From NCBI RefSeq assembly GCF_018100925.1, contig NZ_JAGJEH010000003.1, positions 248,001 through 312,000 on the forward strand: 64,000 nt of DNA. Direction: 5' to 3'. The position numbers were made by a program, and so were the translations under genes. The notes beneath the pieces are model-generated. The model did not search any database and was not told the DNA's origin. It was given only the letters and a program-made list of their open reading frames with translations. Below, piece after piece: positions 29,274-38,987 of this stretch (positions are counted from its first letter, which is position 1; the number at the start of each line of letters is the position of its first letter). The stretch comes from Pseudoalteromonas luteoviolacea (lineage in GTDB: Bacteria; Pseudomonadota; Gammaproteobacteria; Enterobacterales; Alteromonadaceae).

Positions 29274-29415
29274 GTCCTCACCCCTCATTTATAACCAGCC
29301 CCATGATACCAAATCCGTAATTTCGTTTTCTACAAGGATAGGGTGTAATGAATAAATTTAACGCTAAAGTGCATTAACTAAATTAACACAGTAACGCTCA
29401 TAAAACGCAATTATG

Positions 29416-29459
29416 TCCACTGAGGCTTATTAAATCTATACTTAATAAGCTTCAGTGGA
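29416..29459. repeat. Long inverted repeat in a divergent promoter region
   Basis: Two 18-base arms (29416-29433 and 29442-29459) are reverse complements except for one position that would be a G-T pair; the loop is ATCTATAC. It lies between the divergent DUF440 and crotonase genes, so it is not a terminator. It could be an operator or a mobile palindromic unit. Confidence 0.7.
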
Positions 29460-29521
29460 TCGATTAACGTTAATGCTCTAATATTTACCAAAAAGAAAAA
29501 TAACAATATACAGGAGCCACC

Positions 29522-30319
29522 ATGGTTCAGTACAAAGTCATCGATAACATCGCATGGGTAACATTAAACCGCCCTGACAAACAAAATGCACTCAACTATG
29601 ATATGTTTCGACAGCTAGCTCACTCAATCAAACAGATCAAATCGAACCGCCAACTCAGAGCTGCTGTTATACAAGGAGAAGGACTGCACTTTTGCTCTGG
29701 ACTAGATGTACAAAGTGTCACCAAGCACCCCTCGCAAATATTTAAGTTGTTATTCAAATTGCTCCCGGGAAACCAAAACCTGGTACAAAAAGTTGTATTA
29801 GGTTGGCGTACTCTCCCAGTACCTGTATACGCCATCTTGCAAGGTAATTGCTTAGGGGGTGGCCTGCACATTGCACTGGGCGCAGACTTTAGAATTGCCC
29901 ACCCCGATACACAGGTCGCTATTATGGAGTCCCGTTGGGGGCTCTGCCCTGACATGGGCACTAGCATTGTTTTGCCATCCTACGTCAAACAAGACCATGC
30001 TTTAGCTATGGCACTGAGCGCCGAGCGAATTCCTGCTGTACAAGCATTGGAGTTTGGTCTTATTAGTAAAATTGATCAAAACCCACTGGCATATGTAAAA
30101 CAACACATCGACTCTTTAAGTTGCCATTCGCCCGATGCATTAGCCGCGATCAAGCAACTCTACAATCGTGCCTACCAACCAGTTACTCGTCAGCTATTAT
30201 GGCTGGAAACCAGGTATCAAATTAAGCTTTTATGCTCAAAAAACACTCGTATCGCTATGAAAAATGGTGTAAAAAATAACGAAAAGCAACCTTACTTTGA
30301 GCGTGCAAAATGGAAATAG
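29522..30319 (+). CDS. Enoyl-CoA hydratase/isomerase family protein
   Basis: A 265-residue crotonase-fold protein. Both oxyanion-hole segments are recognisable: FCSGLDVQS (near 57-65) and QGNCLGGGLHIALGADFRIA. A catalytic-type acidic residue occurs in the MESRWGLCPDMG stretch. GGAG precedes the start by five bases. The substrate cannot be read from sequence. It is encoded alone upstream of cidA-cidB and has a long inverted repeat in its promoter region. Confidence 0.88.
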   Translation: MVQYKVIDNIAWVTLNRPDKQNALNYDMFRQLAHSIKQIKSNRQLRAAVIQGEGLHFCSGLDVQSVTKHPSQIFKLLFKLLPGNQNLVQKVVLGWRTLPVPVYAILQGNCLGGGLHIALGADFRIAHPDTQVAIMESRWGLCPDMGTSIVLPSYVKQDHALAMALSAERIPAVQALEFGLISKIDQNPLAYVKQHIDSLSCHSPDALAAIKQLYNRAYQPVTRQLLWLETRYQIKLLCSKNTRIAMKNGVKNNEKQPYFERAKWK

Positions 30320-30346
30320 CATCCTATTCGTGCCCTTACCCTTTGA

Positions 30347-30712
30347 GTGAATAAGGTAGTGGAAAAGTTCAATTACATCATCGGCATGTTTTATGTACTT
30401 ATATGCCTATATAGCGCCAAAATGCTTATCCTATTGACCGGGCTAAACATTCCCGCCCCTTTAGTAGGCTTGATCATACTGTTTCTGTTGCTCAAAGGTC
30501 GTATACTTGCGCCACAAAGGTTGGCTGCGACATGTCAATCACTGATTGCATATATGGCACTATTTTTTATCCCTGTAGGAGTTGGCTTTATTGAGCACCT
30601 ACAGCTAATAGCACAGCATAAACTTTTAATATTATCGTTACTTTTTCTGCTTCCCTGCCTTGTTCTATTCAGTGTTGGTAAACTTGCCGCAAAAGGTAAG
30701 TACCGTGACTAG
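30347..30712 (+). CDS. cidA: CidA/LrgA-family holin-like protein
   Basis: A 121-residue membrane protein with four hydrophobic segments, including the family sequence LLTGLNIPAPLVGLIILFLLL (cited in part). CidA/LrgA proteins resemble phage holins and were first linked to control of autolysis; later work ties them to transport of small metabolites. The start is GTG at 30347 or GTG at 30359; neither has a strong ribosome-binding site. It overlaps cidB by eight bases. Confidence 0.82.
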   Translation: MNKVVEKFNYIIGMFYVLICLYSAKMLILLTGLNIPAPLVGLIILFLLLKGRILAPQRLAATCQSLIAYMALFFIPVGVGFIEHLQLIAQHKLLILSLLFLLPCLVLFSVGKLAAKGKYRD

Positions 30713-31394
30713 TATACTTGTTTGTATTCTGACAATTGGCTTATTCTTAGTTGCGCGACAAGTTTATAAAAGCTGGCCGAGCCCTTTGCTCAACCCTGTA
30801 TTAATTTGTATCACTATAATCACTTTAGTATTGCTGTTAACCGGTTATAAATACCCGACCTATTTCCAAGCCAGTATACCCATAGATTGGTTTTTGGAAC
30901 CCGCAGTTGTGGCCCTCGCTTACCCACTGTATCAGCAGTACACCCATATAAAATCGGCATTTAAACTATTGATCTTTTGTGCTTTCATTGGCGTATCCGT
31001 GTCTACTATTTTTGCATATGCCTTATGTGTATTCATGCAAGCAGACAGTGATTTAACCAGCACTATGATGGCACTGTCGGTCACATCCCCTATCACATTG
31101 CTCATCACAGAGTCGCTGGGGGGAGTACCAAGTGTAGCTGCTGCTATGGTTATTTTAATCGGCGTATTTGGCGGCGTTTTTGGCCTTAAACTGCTTACAT
31201 TGCTCAATATTTCTCAACCCCAAGCAAAAGGGGTTGCATTGGGTGTCAGTTGCCATGCGATTGGCACTGCTGCTGCAATGGAATACCACCCGCTAGCCGG
31301 TGCTTTTGCATCCGTCGCTATGATCTTAAGCGCCATAATAAGCGCTTTTTGGGTTCCGATACTTTTTACTATACTCAATAGCTTATACGCCTAA
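30705..31394 (+). CDS. cidB: CidB/LrgB-family membrane protein
   Basis: A 229-residue protein with about six hydrophobic segments and the LrgB-family sequences LNPVLICI, FLEPAVVALAYPLY and GVALGVSCHAIGTAAA. I take GTG at 30705 as the start: AAGG lies eight bases upstream and the start overlaps the cidA stop. Upstream in-frame codons would lie within cidA. The partner protein is CidA. Confidence 0.87.
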   Translation: MTSILVCILTIGLFLVARQVYKSWPSPLLNPVLICITIITLVLLLTGYKYPTYFQASIPIDWFLEPAVVALAYPLYQQYTHIKSAFKLLIFCAFIGVSVSTIFAYALCVFMQADSDLTSTMMALSVTSPITLLITESLGGVPSVAAAMVILIGVFGGVFGLKLLTLLNISQPQAKGVALGVSCHAIGTAAAMEYHPLAGAFASVAMILSAIISAFWVPILFTILNSLYA

Positions 31395-31428
31395 CAGGCA
31401 CTAAACATGACGTTCAAAGGAGCTCAAC

Positions 31429-32268
31429 TTGATAGAGCAAGAAATAGAACAGTTTGAAAAGTACTACGATATGATCCGTACTTATTTACTTACCTACAGT
31501 ATGCAACTAATAGCTGCTTTGTTGATCTTAGTTGTAGGCTTATGGCTTGCTAAGAAACTAGCCTCAGCAACCCATGCAGTGATGATACGACACAATATTG
31601 ATATTACCTTGACCAATTTCGTATCAAATGTTGTTAAAGTCTTAGTTGTTACCATGTTTATTATCATTGCTTTAGGAAAGGTTGGGATCAGTGTCACACC
31701 TTTTGTCGCGGCAATTGGTGCAGCCTCTCTTGGGGCCGGCTTAGCAGTACAGGGTATGCTATCAAACTATGGCGCAGGTCTTGCGCTGATTGCAACTCGC
31801 CCGTTTGTTGTTGGTGACACTATCGCCATAAAAGGGGTCAGTGGACAAGTTAAGTCCATAGAGCTCGGTCATACAATTTTAATCAATGAACAAAAAGTCG
31901 AAATCACGGTGCCCAATAAACACATTATTGGCGAGGTATTACATAACTCTTTTAACTATTCTCATATCGAGGGTCAGGTCGGTATAGCCTATGATGCACC
32001 AGTCGACCTAGCAATATCTGTTATCCAAAAAATACTGGTTGATGATGATAATGTCGCAGATAATCCAGCCCCGCAAGTTGGCATAGAAGCATTTTCTGAT
32101 AGCGCGATCACTATCAGCTATCGATATTGGACACCCACCACATCTTTGATTGAAAATAAGCTCAATGTCAATCAAGCAATCTACCAAGGTTTTAAAGACA
32201 AAAATATCGAAATTCCGTTCCCTCAACGAGTTGTCACTATTAAATCAAACACATCAAAGCCAGAATAA
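31429..32268 (+). CDS. mscS: Small-conductance mechanosensitive channel MscS
   Basis: A 279-residue protein with three membrane segments. The pore-lining third helix is GAASLGAGLAVQGMLSNYGAG, cited here in part, with the Gly/Ala packing of MscS, followed by the cytoplasmic beta domain and the C-terminal vestibule (PFPQRVVTIKS). It opens under membrane tension during hypo-osmotic shock. The start is TTG, but AGGAG lies six bases upstream, giving confidence in that codon. It is encoded after cidB (34-base gap). Confidence 0.93.
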   Translation: MIEQEIEQFEKYYDMIRTYLLTYSMQLIAALLILVVGLWLAKKLASATHAVMIRHNIDITLTNFVSNVVKVLVVTMFIIIALGKVGISVTPFVAAIGAASLGAGLAVQGMLSNYGAGLALIATRPFVVGDTIAIKGVSGQVKSIELGHTILINEQKVEITVPNKHIIGEVLHNSFNYSHIEGQVGIAYDAPVDLAISVIQKILVDDDNVADNPAPQVGIEAFSDSAITISYRYWTPTTSLIENKLNVNQAIYQGFKDKNIEIPFPQRVVTIKSNTSKPE

Positions 32269-32276
32269 ACCTTTGT

Positions 32277-32304
32277 GCTGCAGGTGGTATAAACCAACTG
32301 CAGC
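32277..32304 (+). terminator. Hairpin after mscS
   Basis: Two 12-base arms (32277-32288 and 32293-32304) pair with one mismatch around an ATAA loop, starting nine bases after the mscS stop. Only a short CCCCTTTCT tail follows, so termination strength is uncertain. Confidence 0.5.
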
Positions 32305-32414
32305 CCCTTTCTGCATTATAGCGTTCATAAAAAAAGCCATTGATTAACCCTTTACATAGTTCTATGCTGGAAACGTTTTGTTCACAAAACATACAACATG
32401 TAAGGAGAAAAACA

Positions 32415-34961
32415 ATGAGAAATAGTAATATTAGTTACTTGCTCGGCAGTGGCGTGCTGTTGCTATCTAGCATGCAGACACTGGCAGCAAATTGTACCGG
32501 CTTGACCACTTGGCAAGCTTCCGATGTGTATCGCGCTGGTGATCAAGTAAAACATTTAAACAGTGCCTTTGAAGCAAGGTGGTATAGTCAAAATGAAGAC
32601 CCACAGCAAAATTTTGGCGATTTTAAGGTCTGGAAAAACTTAGGTGCGTGTGGTGGCAACCAAAACCCAGAAGTTACATTAGTAACACCTGCTCAAGGAA
32701 GTGTTTTCACCCTTAATGACAGCGTTGTCTTATCAGCTGATGCGGCAGATATAGATGGTGCAGTAGGCCAGGTAGAGTTTTTCGTCGATGATGTGTCTGT
32801 CGGTTTTGACAATCAAGCCCCTTATCAGGTCACATGGTCAGCACAGCTCGGCCCGCATGTAGTTTCAGCCGTGGCAACAGATGATCAAGGCGCTGTCAGC
32901 CAAGCTAGCTCGGCAACAATCGAGGTTACCGATGGAACAATCAATACACCGCCGGCGATCGAGCTAACATCTCCCGGCAATAACAATCAATTTACGCTGG
33001 GTGATACAGTAAGCATCAAAGCGACAGCAACAGATCAGGACGGCTCTATTTCTGGGGCATCAATATCCATCAACAATTTAGAGGTTGCGACATTTGCAAA
33101 TGGAAATATCTCTTATAACTGGGTAAGTGATACAACCGGCCAAGTGCAAATAAAGATATCTGCCGTTGATGATAAAAATGCCAGCAGTAATGCAAGCGTT
33201 AATATCAACATCGCATCGTCCAACCAAGGTGGATGTAAAGGTCTTAAATCATACCTAGCAGGCCAGACATACCAAACTGGTGAGCTGGTTTCCCATAACA
33301 ATAGGAAATACCGCTGTGATGTTGGTGGCTGGTGTAGTTCGAATGCACAATGGGCATACGAACCAGGCGCGGGCCAACATTGGCAGGATGCATGGAGCGA
33401 TCTTGGTATTTGCGCAATAGCACCTGAAATTCGCTTCGTTTCGCCAGAGCCAAACAGTACACTTCTTCAGGGGCAAAGCAGTGAAGTCAGCATTGTAGCA
33501 ACAGATGCAGATGGTACTGTGGCACAACTGGAGCTTTATGCAGATCAAACATTGCTGGGTAGTTTTACCAGTGGAACGGGCTCGGTCAATTGGCAGCCTG
33601 TTACGCTTGGTGCTGTGACTCTATCAGCGAGTGCTACAGACAATGAAGGGAATGTTAGCACTGAGCAAATTCAAGTGAATATCACGGATAAGCCTGTAGT
33701 TGTGGACTTAACTTCACCGACAGCAGGTACACAATACACACTTGGTGACTCGGTTAATATTAAAGCGCAGGCTCAAGCACTTACAGGTACAGTTAGCAGT
33801 GTGGAATTTTATGCCAACGGCACACTATTAGGTAGTGACACAACGTCGCCATACAGTTGGGTATACACACCTGCAGTGCTTGGCACTCAGACACTTACAG
33901 CTGTTGCAAAAGACAGTGCCGGGAACCAAGCAAGCAGTGCTGGCACCACGATTAATGTCATCGATAAGCCGATAGGTAAGACACACAAATTGATCGGTTA
34001 TTGGCATAACTTTGTCAATCCAGCTGGCTGCCCTATCCCACTCGCGCAGATGTCACCTGCATGGGATATTATCGATATTGCGTTTGCAGAAAATGACCGA
34101 AATTCCGATGGCACGGTTCACTTCCAGCCATTTGAAAAAGACATTCGCTCCAACTGCCCACCGATTGACCCGGTGCAATTCAAAGCAGATATGAAAGCAC
34201 TACAAGCACAGGGTAAAGTATTCGTCTTAAGCCTAGGTGGTGCAGAAGGTACCATTACACTTAATACCGATGCTGATGAGGCAAAGTTTGTATCTAGCCT
34301 AACCAACATCATACAAGAGTGGGGATTTGACGGGCTGGATATCGATTTAGAAAGTGGCTCTAACCTAGTACATGGTTCACAAATACAAGCTCGTCTACCT
34401 CGTGCACTCAAACAAATCGAACAAAATATCGGCGGCAATATGGTACTTACCATGGCACCGGAGCACCCTTATGTTCATGGAGGTATGGTAGCATATACCG
34501 GCATTTGGGGTGCCTATATTCCTTTAATTGACGCACTTAGAGATACATTAGACTTACTGCACGTGCAACTTTACAACAATGGTGGTTTACCTAACCCATA
34601 CGAGCCAGGTAGCGCACCAGAGGGCTCCGTTAATATGATGGTCGCTCACGCTAAAATGCTCATAGAAGGATTTGACCTAGCCGATGGCACACGCTTTGCG
34701 CCACTAAGAGATGACCAAGTTGCTATCGGTTTGCCATCTGGTCCGAAATCAGCTAACTCAGGACAAGCACCAACAGCAAACATCATCGCAGCGTTGGACT
34801 GCTTAACCAAAGGCCTCAGCTGTGGCACTATCAAACCCGCATTTAACTATCCAAAGTTTGGCGGTGTGATGACTTGGTCAATCAATTGGGATAAGTATGA
34901 TGGGTATAACTTCTCAAAACCAATTGGCGACAAGTTAACTCAAATGAACCAAGGAAATTAA
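32415..34961 (+). CDS. Multidomain GH18 chitinase, secreted
   Basis: An 848-residue secreted enzyme. The signal peptide ends near LAA (residue 25). A chitin-binding module of the CBM5/12 type follows (27-78); then two Ig-like domains (85-173 and 180-267), a second CBM5/12 (274-333), two more Ig-like domains (336-425 and 428-516) and a C-terminal GH18 catalytic domain (522-848). The catalytic motif FDGLDIDLE places the acid at Glu646. The start is the ATG at 32415 with AAGGAG seven bases upstream; the longer open frame upstream lacks a signal. It hydrolyses chitin outside the cell. It is a single gene, flanked by a hairpin and a terminator. Confidence 0.92.
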   Translation: MRNSNISYLLGSGVLLLSSMQTLAANCTGLTTWQASDVYRAGDQVKHLNSAFEARWYSQNEDPQQNFGDFKVWKNLGACGGNQNPEVTLVTPAQGSVFTLNDSVVLSADAADIDGAVGQVEFFVDDVSVGFDNQAPYQVTWSAQLGPHVVSAVATDDQGAVSQASSATIEVTDGTINTPPAIELTSPGNNNQFTLGDTVSIKATATDQDGSISGASISINNLEVATFANGNISYNWVSDTTGQVQIKISAVDDKNASSNASVNINIASSNQGGCKGLKSYLAGQTYQTGELVSHNNRKYRCDVGGWCSSNAQWAYEPGAGQHWQDAWSDLGICAIAPEIRFVSPEPNSTLLQGQSSEVSIVATDADGTVAQLELYADQTLLGSFTSGTGSVNWQPVTLGAVTLSASATDNEGNVSTEQIQVNITDKPVVVDLTSPTAGTQYTLGDSVNIKAQAQALTGTVSSVEFYANGTLLGSDTTSPYSWVYTPAVLGTQTLTAVAKDSAGNQASSAGTTINVIDKPIGKTHKLIGYWHNFVNPAGCPIPLAQMSPAWDIIDIAFAENDRNSDGTVHFQPFEKDIRSNCPPIDPVQFKADMKALQAQGKVFVLSLGGAEGTITLNTDADEAKFVSSLTNIIQEWGFDGLDIDLESGSNLVHGSQIQARLPRALKQIEQNIGGNMVLTMAPEHPYVHGGMVAYTGIWGAYIPLIDALRDTLDLLHVQLYNNGGLPNPYEPGSAPEGSVNMMVAHAKMLIEGFDLADGTRFAPLRDDQVAIGLPSGPKSANSGQAPTANIIAALDCLTKGLSCGTIKPAFNYPKFGGVMTWSINWDKYDGYNFSKPIGDKLTQMNQGN

Positions 34962-34990
34962 TCAGGTATTGTTATCTGTGCAAAATCGTA

Positions 34991-35014
34991 AAAAGGCACC
35001 AAATGGTGCCTTTT
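34991..35014. terminator. Bidirectional terminator between chitinase and aroC
   Basis: A perfect 10-bp stem (34991-35000 with 35005-35014) with an AAAT loop, A-rich on one side and T-rich on the other; it sits between convergent genes. Confidence 0.92.
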
Positions 35015-35015
35015 C

Positions 35016-36116
35016 TTATTTTACTTGAGCAGGAATTGGTCCTTGAGGAACTTCAACATGCGGGTTTTGTCCACGCTGCCTCAGTAGGTGGTCCATAATT
35101 GTGATAGCCATCATGGCTTCAGCAATGGGGATCGCCCGAATACCTACGCAGGGATCATGACGGCCTTTGGTGATCATTTCCACAGACTCGTTCGCGGTAT
35201 TGATACTCTGGCCTGGCACTGTAATGCTTGATGTTGGCTTTAAGGCAATAGAAGCGATGATGTCTTGCCCTGTAGATATACCCGCAAGCACACCACCGGC
35301 ATGATTACTAACAAAACCTTCAGGCGTCAGCTCATCTCGATGCTCAGAACCCTTTTGCTCGACTACGTCAAAACCATCACCAATCTCGACGCCTTTCACC
35401 GCGTTAATGCTCATTAATGAATGCGCAAGTTCGGCATCCAGTCTATCAAAAACAGGTTCGCCAAGGCCTACAGGGACATTTTTAGCAACTACTTTGACTT
35501 TAGCACCGATTGAGTCGCCCTGTTTTTTAAGGTCTCTCATATACTCATCAAGTGCGTCTAACTTGCTTTCATCGGGGAAGAAAAAAGCGTTTTGCTCAAC
35601 ACTATCCCAATTATAAGATTCAGCTTTAATCGGTCCTAGTTGAGACAAACATGCTCGAATTTCAATACCATGAACTTGCTTTAAGTACTTTTTAGCAATA
35701 CCGCCCGCAGCTACACGAATAGCCGTTTCACGTGCAGATGAGCGGCCCCCACCACGATAGTCACGATGCCCGTATTTATGCCAATAGGTATAGTCACCGT
35801 GACCAGGACGAAATACATCCATGATCTTGCTGTAATCTTTTGAGCGTTGATCGGTATTCTCAATCAACAATCCAATACTAGTTCCTGTGGTTTTTCCCTC
35901 GAATACTCCGGATAATATTTTAATTTCATCCCCTTCACGACGCTGTGTCGTGTAGCGGCTTTGTCCGGGTTTCCTTCTGTCTAGATCAACCTGTAAATCT
36001 GCCTCATTGATTTCAAGCCCTGCCGGTACACCATCGACAACACCACCAAGTGCTGTACCATGACTTTCACCGAATGTCGTGACCCGAAACAACTGGCCTA
36101 TGCTATTGCCTGCCAT
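35016..36116 (-). CDS. aroC: Chorismate synthase
   Basis: A 366-residue FMN-dependent enzyme that makes chorismate from EPSP, the last common step of aromatic amino acid synthesis. Signatures [18 protein letters not shown] near the N-terminus, the [12 protein letters not shown] segment and the C-terminal [17 protein letters not shown] are all present. It lies downstream of prmB on the same strand, matching the E. coli prmB-aroC order with smrB divergent. Its products feed pheA and tyrA further along this window. Confidence 0.97.
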   Translation of the reverse strand: MAGNSIGQLFRVTTFGESHGTALGGVVDGVPAGLEINEADLQVDLDRRKPGQSRYTTQRREGDEIKILSGVFEGKTTGTSIGLLIENTDQRSKDYSKIMDVFRPGHGDYTYWHKYGHRDYRGGGRSSARETAIRVAAGGIAKKYLKQVHGIEIRACLSQLGPIKAESYNWDSVEQNAFFFPDESKLDALDEYMRDLKKQGDSIGAKVKVVAKNVPVGLGEPVFDRLDAELAHSLMSINAVKGVEIGDGFDVVEQKGSEHRDELTPEGFVSNHAGGVLAGISTGQDIIASIALKPTSSITVPGQSINTANESVEMITKGRHDPCVGIRAIPIAEAMMAITIMDHLLRQRGQNPHVEVPQGPIPAQVK

Positions 36117-36270
36117 TAACTTTCCTCATTCCTCGTTACGGTTTTGGTTCATCTGAACCTATGTGGGGTAAACATCCCCCGAATATTCGACAAATTTCTC
36201 TGCGCATCTCCCTTTGCCGTACCAAACCAACAATGGATATCGTCCACGGTCAAGCAATGTACCGCAAAGG

Positions 36271-37206
36271 TTAATCGTTAAAATAGGCAACCAACTCTTG
36301 TTTACTGATCATAAACACGCCTAAACCGCCGTGTTCAAACTCGAGCCAAGTAAATGGTGCACCTGGATATAATGCTTCCATATGTACCATAGAATTACCC
36401 ACCTCGACAAATAGAATACCACTCTCCGTTAAGTGTTCAGCCGCATCTCGGAGCAATATACGTGTAACATCGAGACCATCATCGCCAGATGCAAGCCCTA
36501 ATTCTGGCTCATGGTGGAATTCATCTGGTAAATCGGCCATATCTTCGGCGTCAACATAAGGTGGATTTGCGACAATCAAATCGTATTTCTGACCCGGCAC
36601 ACCACTAAAGACGTCTGATTGAATTGCAAATACACGATCATCCATCATATGATCGTTAATATTCATCTCGGCTACGGCTAACGCATCAAATGAAATATCT
36701 ACCGCATCTACTTGTGCATTTTCAAAGTATTTTGCCAAAGCAATCGCAATACACGCCGAGCCTGTGCACATATCTAAAATGCGAGTTACCTCTTCAGGTG
36801 CTTGTACCCAAGGTTGAAACTGCTTTGTAATTAACTCTGCAAATGGTGATCGAGGCACCAATACTCGCTCATCCACATAAAAAGGCATACCTGCAAACCA
36901 CGCTTGATTTGTTAAATAAGGCACTGGAATTCGCTGTTCAATGCGAAGCTTTATCACCTCAACTAAACGCCTTTTCTCCGTACCTGTTAGTCGGGCCTGC
37001 ATTAAATCTTTAGGTGAATCAATAGGTAGATTAAGGGTAGGTAAGAGTAAATTCACCGCTTCATCCCAAGGGTTATCGGTACCGTGACCAAAAAATAGTC
37101 CACTTGAAACAAACTGGCTTGCAGTCCAACGCAGCCAATCTTGTATCGTTACCAAATCTTCATAAGCCTCTTGGGCGATTTCGTTGGTTATTGATAATTC
37201 ACTCAT
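36271..37206 (-). CDS. prmB: Ribosomal protein L3 glutamine methyltransferase PrmB
   Basis: A 311-residue SAM-dependent methyltransferase. The class I motif [14 protein letters not shown] and the substrate-side NPPY (VANPPYVD) are intact; the NPPY motif identifies it as an N5-glutamine methyltransferase and the long N-terminal region points to PrmB rather than PrmC. It methylates a glutamine on ribosomal protein L3. I start at the ATG at 37206, with GAG eight bases upstream, not at the GTG four codons earlier. Confidence 0.93.
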   Translation of the reverse strand: MSELSITNEIAQEAYEDLVTIQDWLRWTASQFVSSGLFFGHGTDNPWDEAVNLLLPTLNLPIDSPKDLMQARLTGTEKRRLVEVIKLRIEQRIPVPYLTNQAWFAGMPFYVDERVLVPRSPFAELITKQFQPWVQAPEEVTRILDMCTGSACIAIALAKYFENAQVDAVDISFDALAVAEMNINDHMMDDRVFAIQSDVFSGVPGQKYDLIVANPPYVDAEDMADLPDEFHHEPELGLASGDDGLDVTRILLRDAAEHLTESGILFVEVGNSMVHMEALYPGAPFTWLEFEHGGLGVFMISKQELVAYFND

Positions 37207-37289
37207 GATAATTCTCACACTATGTAGATAGCGGCATTGTAGCGGTTTTTAGGCTAGGTTTTTATGCTTTTTTTATTTAAAATACGTAA

Positions 37290-37844
37290 ATGACTAGAGA
37301 ATACCCTGAAGTAGCTATGGCCTCTGACGACTTTGACTTATTCCGCGATGCGATTTCCGGAACACAACCACTTAAACAAGACACCGTGGTACACAAACAG
37401 AAAGCAACGCGCTTCAAAGGCGAAGTAATTGCAGAACAAAAAAAGCAGCATCAAGCCGAGTTCTACTTTTCCGACGAATACGTGCCCGATATTGATACCA
37501 ACGGAACCGTTAACTACGTCAGGCCTGGTGCTGATAAATACCTTGCAAAACAGCTCAGACGTGGGGATTACGCGCCCGAATTGATCTTAGATATGCACGG
37601 TATGAATAAAGAAACAGCTAAAGATGAACTCGCAGCTCTCATTCATGCATGTAAAAAACAGCACGTCAGCTGCGCATGCATTGTACATGGCATAGGTGAG
37701 CGTATTCTAAAACACAAAGTTCCACATTATTTAGTCCAACACCCCGACATTCTTGCGATGCATCAAGCTCCACTGGAATATGGTGGAAAAGGGGCGATTT
37801 TAATCTTGGTTGATTTGCCACAAAATTTAGAGTTTCGTAGATAA
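37290..37844 (+). CDS. smrB: Ribosome-rescue endonuclease SmrB
   Basis: A 184-residue protein with a C-terminal Smr domain (LDMHGMNKETAKDELAAL; HGIGERILKHKVPHYL). In E. coli SmrB cleaves mRNA between collided ribosomes. The N-terminal part (DDFDLFRDAISG, QDTVVHK) matches SmrB. The first ATG lacks a clear ribosome-binding site, and a second ATG at codon 10 also fits the family length. It is divergent from prmB, as in E. coli. Confidence 0.9.
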   Translation: MTREYPEVAMASDDFDLFRDAISGTQPLKQDTVVHKQKATRFKGEVIAEQKKQHQAEFYFSDEYVPDIDTNGTVNYVRPGADKYLAKQLRRGDYAPELILDMHGMNKETAKDELAALIHACKKQHVSCACIVHGIGERILKHKVPHYLVQHPDILAMHQAPLEYGGKGAILILVDLPQNLEFRR

Positions 37845-38013
37845 TCGTTAACAACTATTAACGCAGTTACTCAACCAAGCTAGCCTGAGATTTACAAATA
37901 AGCTATATTAGCTGAACAATACGAAGTCAGCGGGAAGGTTGTACCCACAACGGGTGCTACATAAAAACGCGGGCCTTGTACATTTAGTTTCTGCTACTAC
38001 CCTCAGGCTTAAA

Positions 38014-38814
38014 ATGAACGATTTACTCAGTACAGATTTGACGATATTACTCGTCGAACCTTCAGTTACCCAAAGAAAGATTATTGCCCATGAGCTCCAA
38101 CAAGAAGGCGTGCAAAATATTGATTTTGCTGACTCTGTTAGCACAGCAATTGACGCATTGAACCAAAACCTCCCCGACTTGATCATCTCTACCCTGTACC
38201 TTGCTGACGGAGATGCACTTAAATTACTCGACCACGTGCACACACATTTTAGCGATCATCAGCTGCCCTTTATGTTGGTCTCAAGTGAAACTCGCAGACA
38301 GCAGCTTGAGGCATACAAACAATCTGGAGTGGTTGCAATTCTACCTAAGCCATTTACAAAGGAGCATTTAGGCAAAGCAATCAATGCAACGCTTGATTTG
38401 TTGTCGCCACAGGAACTTGAGCTTGAGCTATATGATATTCAAGATTTGAGAATTTTGGTGGTAGATGACTCCAAGTTGGCCCGCAACCACATACAACGGG
38501 TTTTGCAAAACTTGGGCGCAACACGGATCAGCGAAGCAGAGAATGGCGCGCAGGCATTAGAGGTATTACAGCAGAGCATGTTCGACCTCATAGTAACAGA
38601 CTACAATATGCCAGAAGTAAATGGACAAGAACTTACTGAAGCCATTCGCCGCTCAGACGAGCATGCCCACGTTCCTGTACTCATGGTGACTTCTGAAGCA
38701 AACGAGACACACCTTGCCAACGTCGCACAATCAGGTGTCAATGCTATGTGTGATAAACCATTTGAGCCAAATATCGTTAAACAGCTCATTTATCAAATGC
38801 TTGAACAAAATTAA
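38014..38814 (+). CDS. Tandem-receiver response regulator, first receiver degenerate
   Basis: A 266-residue protein made of two receiver domains and nothing else. The first (about 8-130) has Glu15 in place of the acidic pair and Thr60 where the phosphoacceptor Asp should be (DLIISTLYLADG), although the conserved Lys-Pro of the last loop is kept. The second (about 145-266) is canonical, with Asp151/Asp152 and phosphoacceptor Asp196 in DLIVTDYNMPEVNG. No output domain is present, so it resembles a CheY-like relay or phosphosink. The ATG at 38014 has AGG seven bases upstream. No kinase is encoded nearby. Confidence 0.82.
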   Translation: MNDLLSTDLTILLVEPSVTQRKIIAHELQQEGVQNIDFADSVSTAIDALNQNLPDLIISTLYLADGDALKLLDHVHTHFSDHQLPFMLVSSETRRQQLEAYKQSGVVAILPKPFTKEHLGKAINATLDLLSPQELELELYDIQDLRILVVDDSKLARNHIQRVLQNLGATRISEAENGAQALEVLQQSMFDLIVTDYNMPEVNGQELTEAIRRSDEHAHVPVLMVTSEANETHLANVAQSGVNAMCDKPFEPNIVKQLIYQMLEQN

Positions 38815-38843
38815 CTATATATTAGTTATTTTAACCACTTCCC

Positions 38844-38876
38844 TTGGCCAAAAACACCAAATTGATTTTTGGCCAA
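38844..38876. repeat. Inverted repeat TTGGCCAAAAA-N11-TTTTTGGCCAA
   Basis: Two exact 11-base arms with an 11-base spacer lie 29 bases after the tandem-receiver stop. The centre is about 99 bases upstream of the transcription start predicted from the sigma54-like element, the usual distance for an enhancer-type activator site. It could also be a T-less terminator of the upstream gene. Confidence 0.65.
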
Positions 38877-38933
38877 TTAGATCACAAATTTAAAATCACA
38901 ATAAAATCAAACGCTTAAAATAAAGATTCAAGC

Positions 38934-38949
38934 TGGCACAACCTTTGTA
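38934..38949 (+). promoter_or_regulatory. Sigma54-like promoter of the small-gene cluster
   Basis: TGGCAC, a 5-base spacer, then TTGTA. The spacing between the -24 GG and the -12 element is exact. The match to TGGCAC-N5-TTGCA is complete except for T in place of the -12 C. It lies about 39 bases before the ATG of the 81-residue exported protein. Confidence 0.5.
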
Positions 38950-38987
38950 ATAGTTATTACGTCTAAACAATCAAAGGGAACAACGCC

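Noticed and set aside
33113-33548. Long antisense frames within the chitinase gene
   Set aside because: They arise from the codon pattern of the real gene, have no ribosome-binding sites and show no domain.
37918-37990. Possible riboswitch or structured leader before the tandem-receiver gene
   Set aside because: GTTG/CAAC and ACCC/GGGT can each form 4-bp stems, but the loop between them is too short for a pseudoknot, and no known riboswitch core is recognised.
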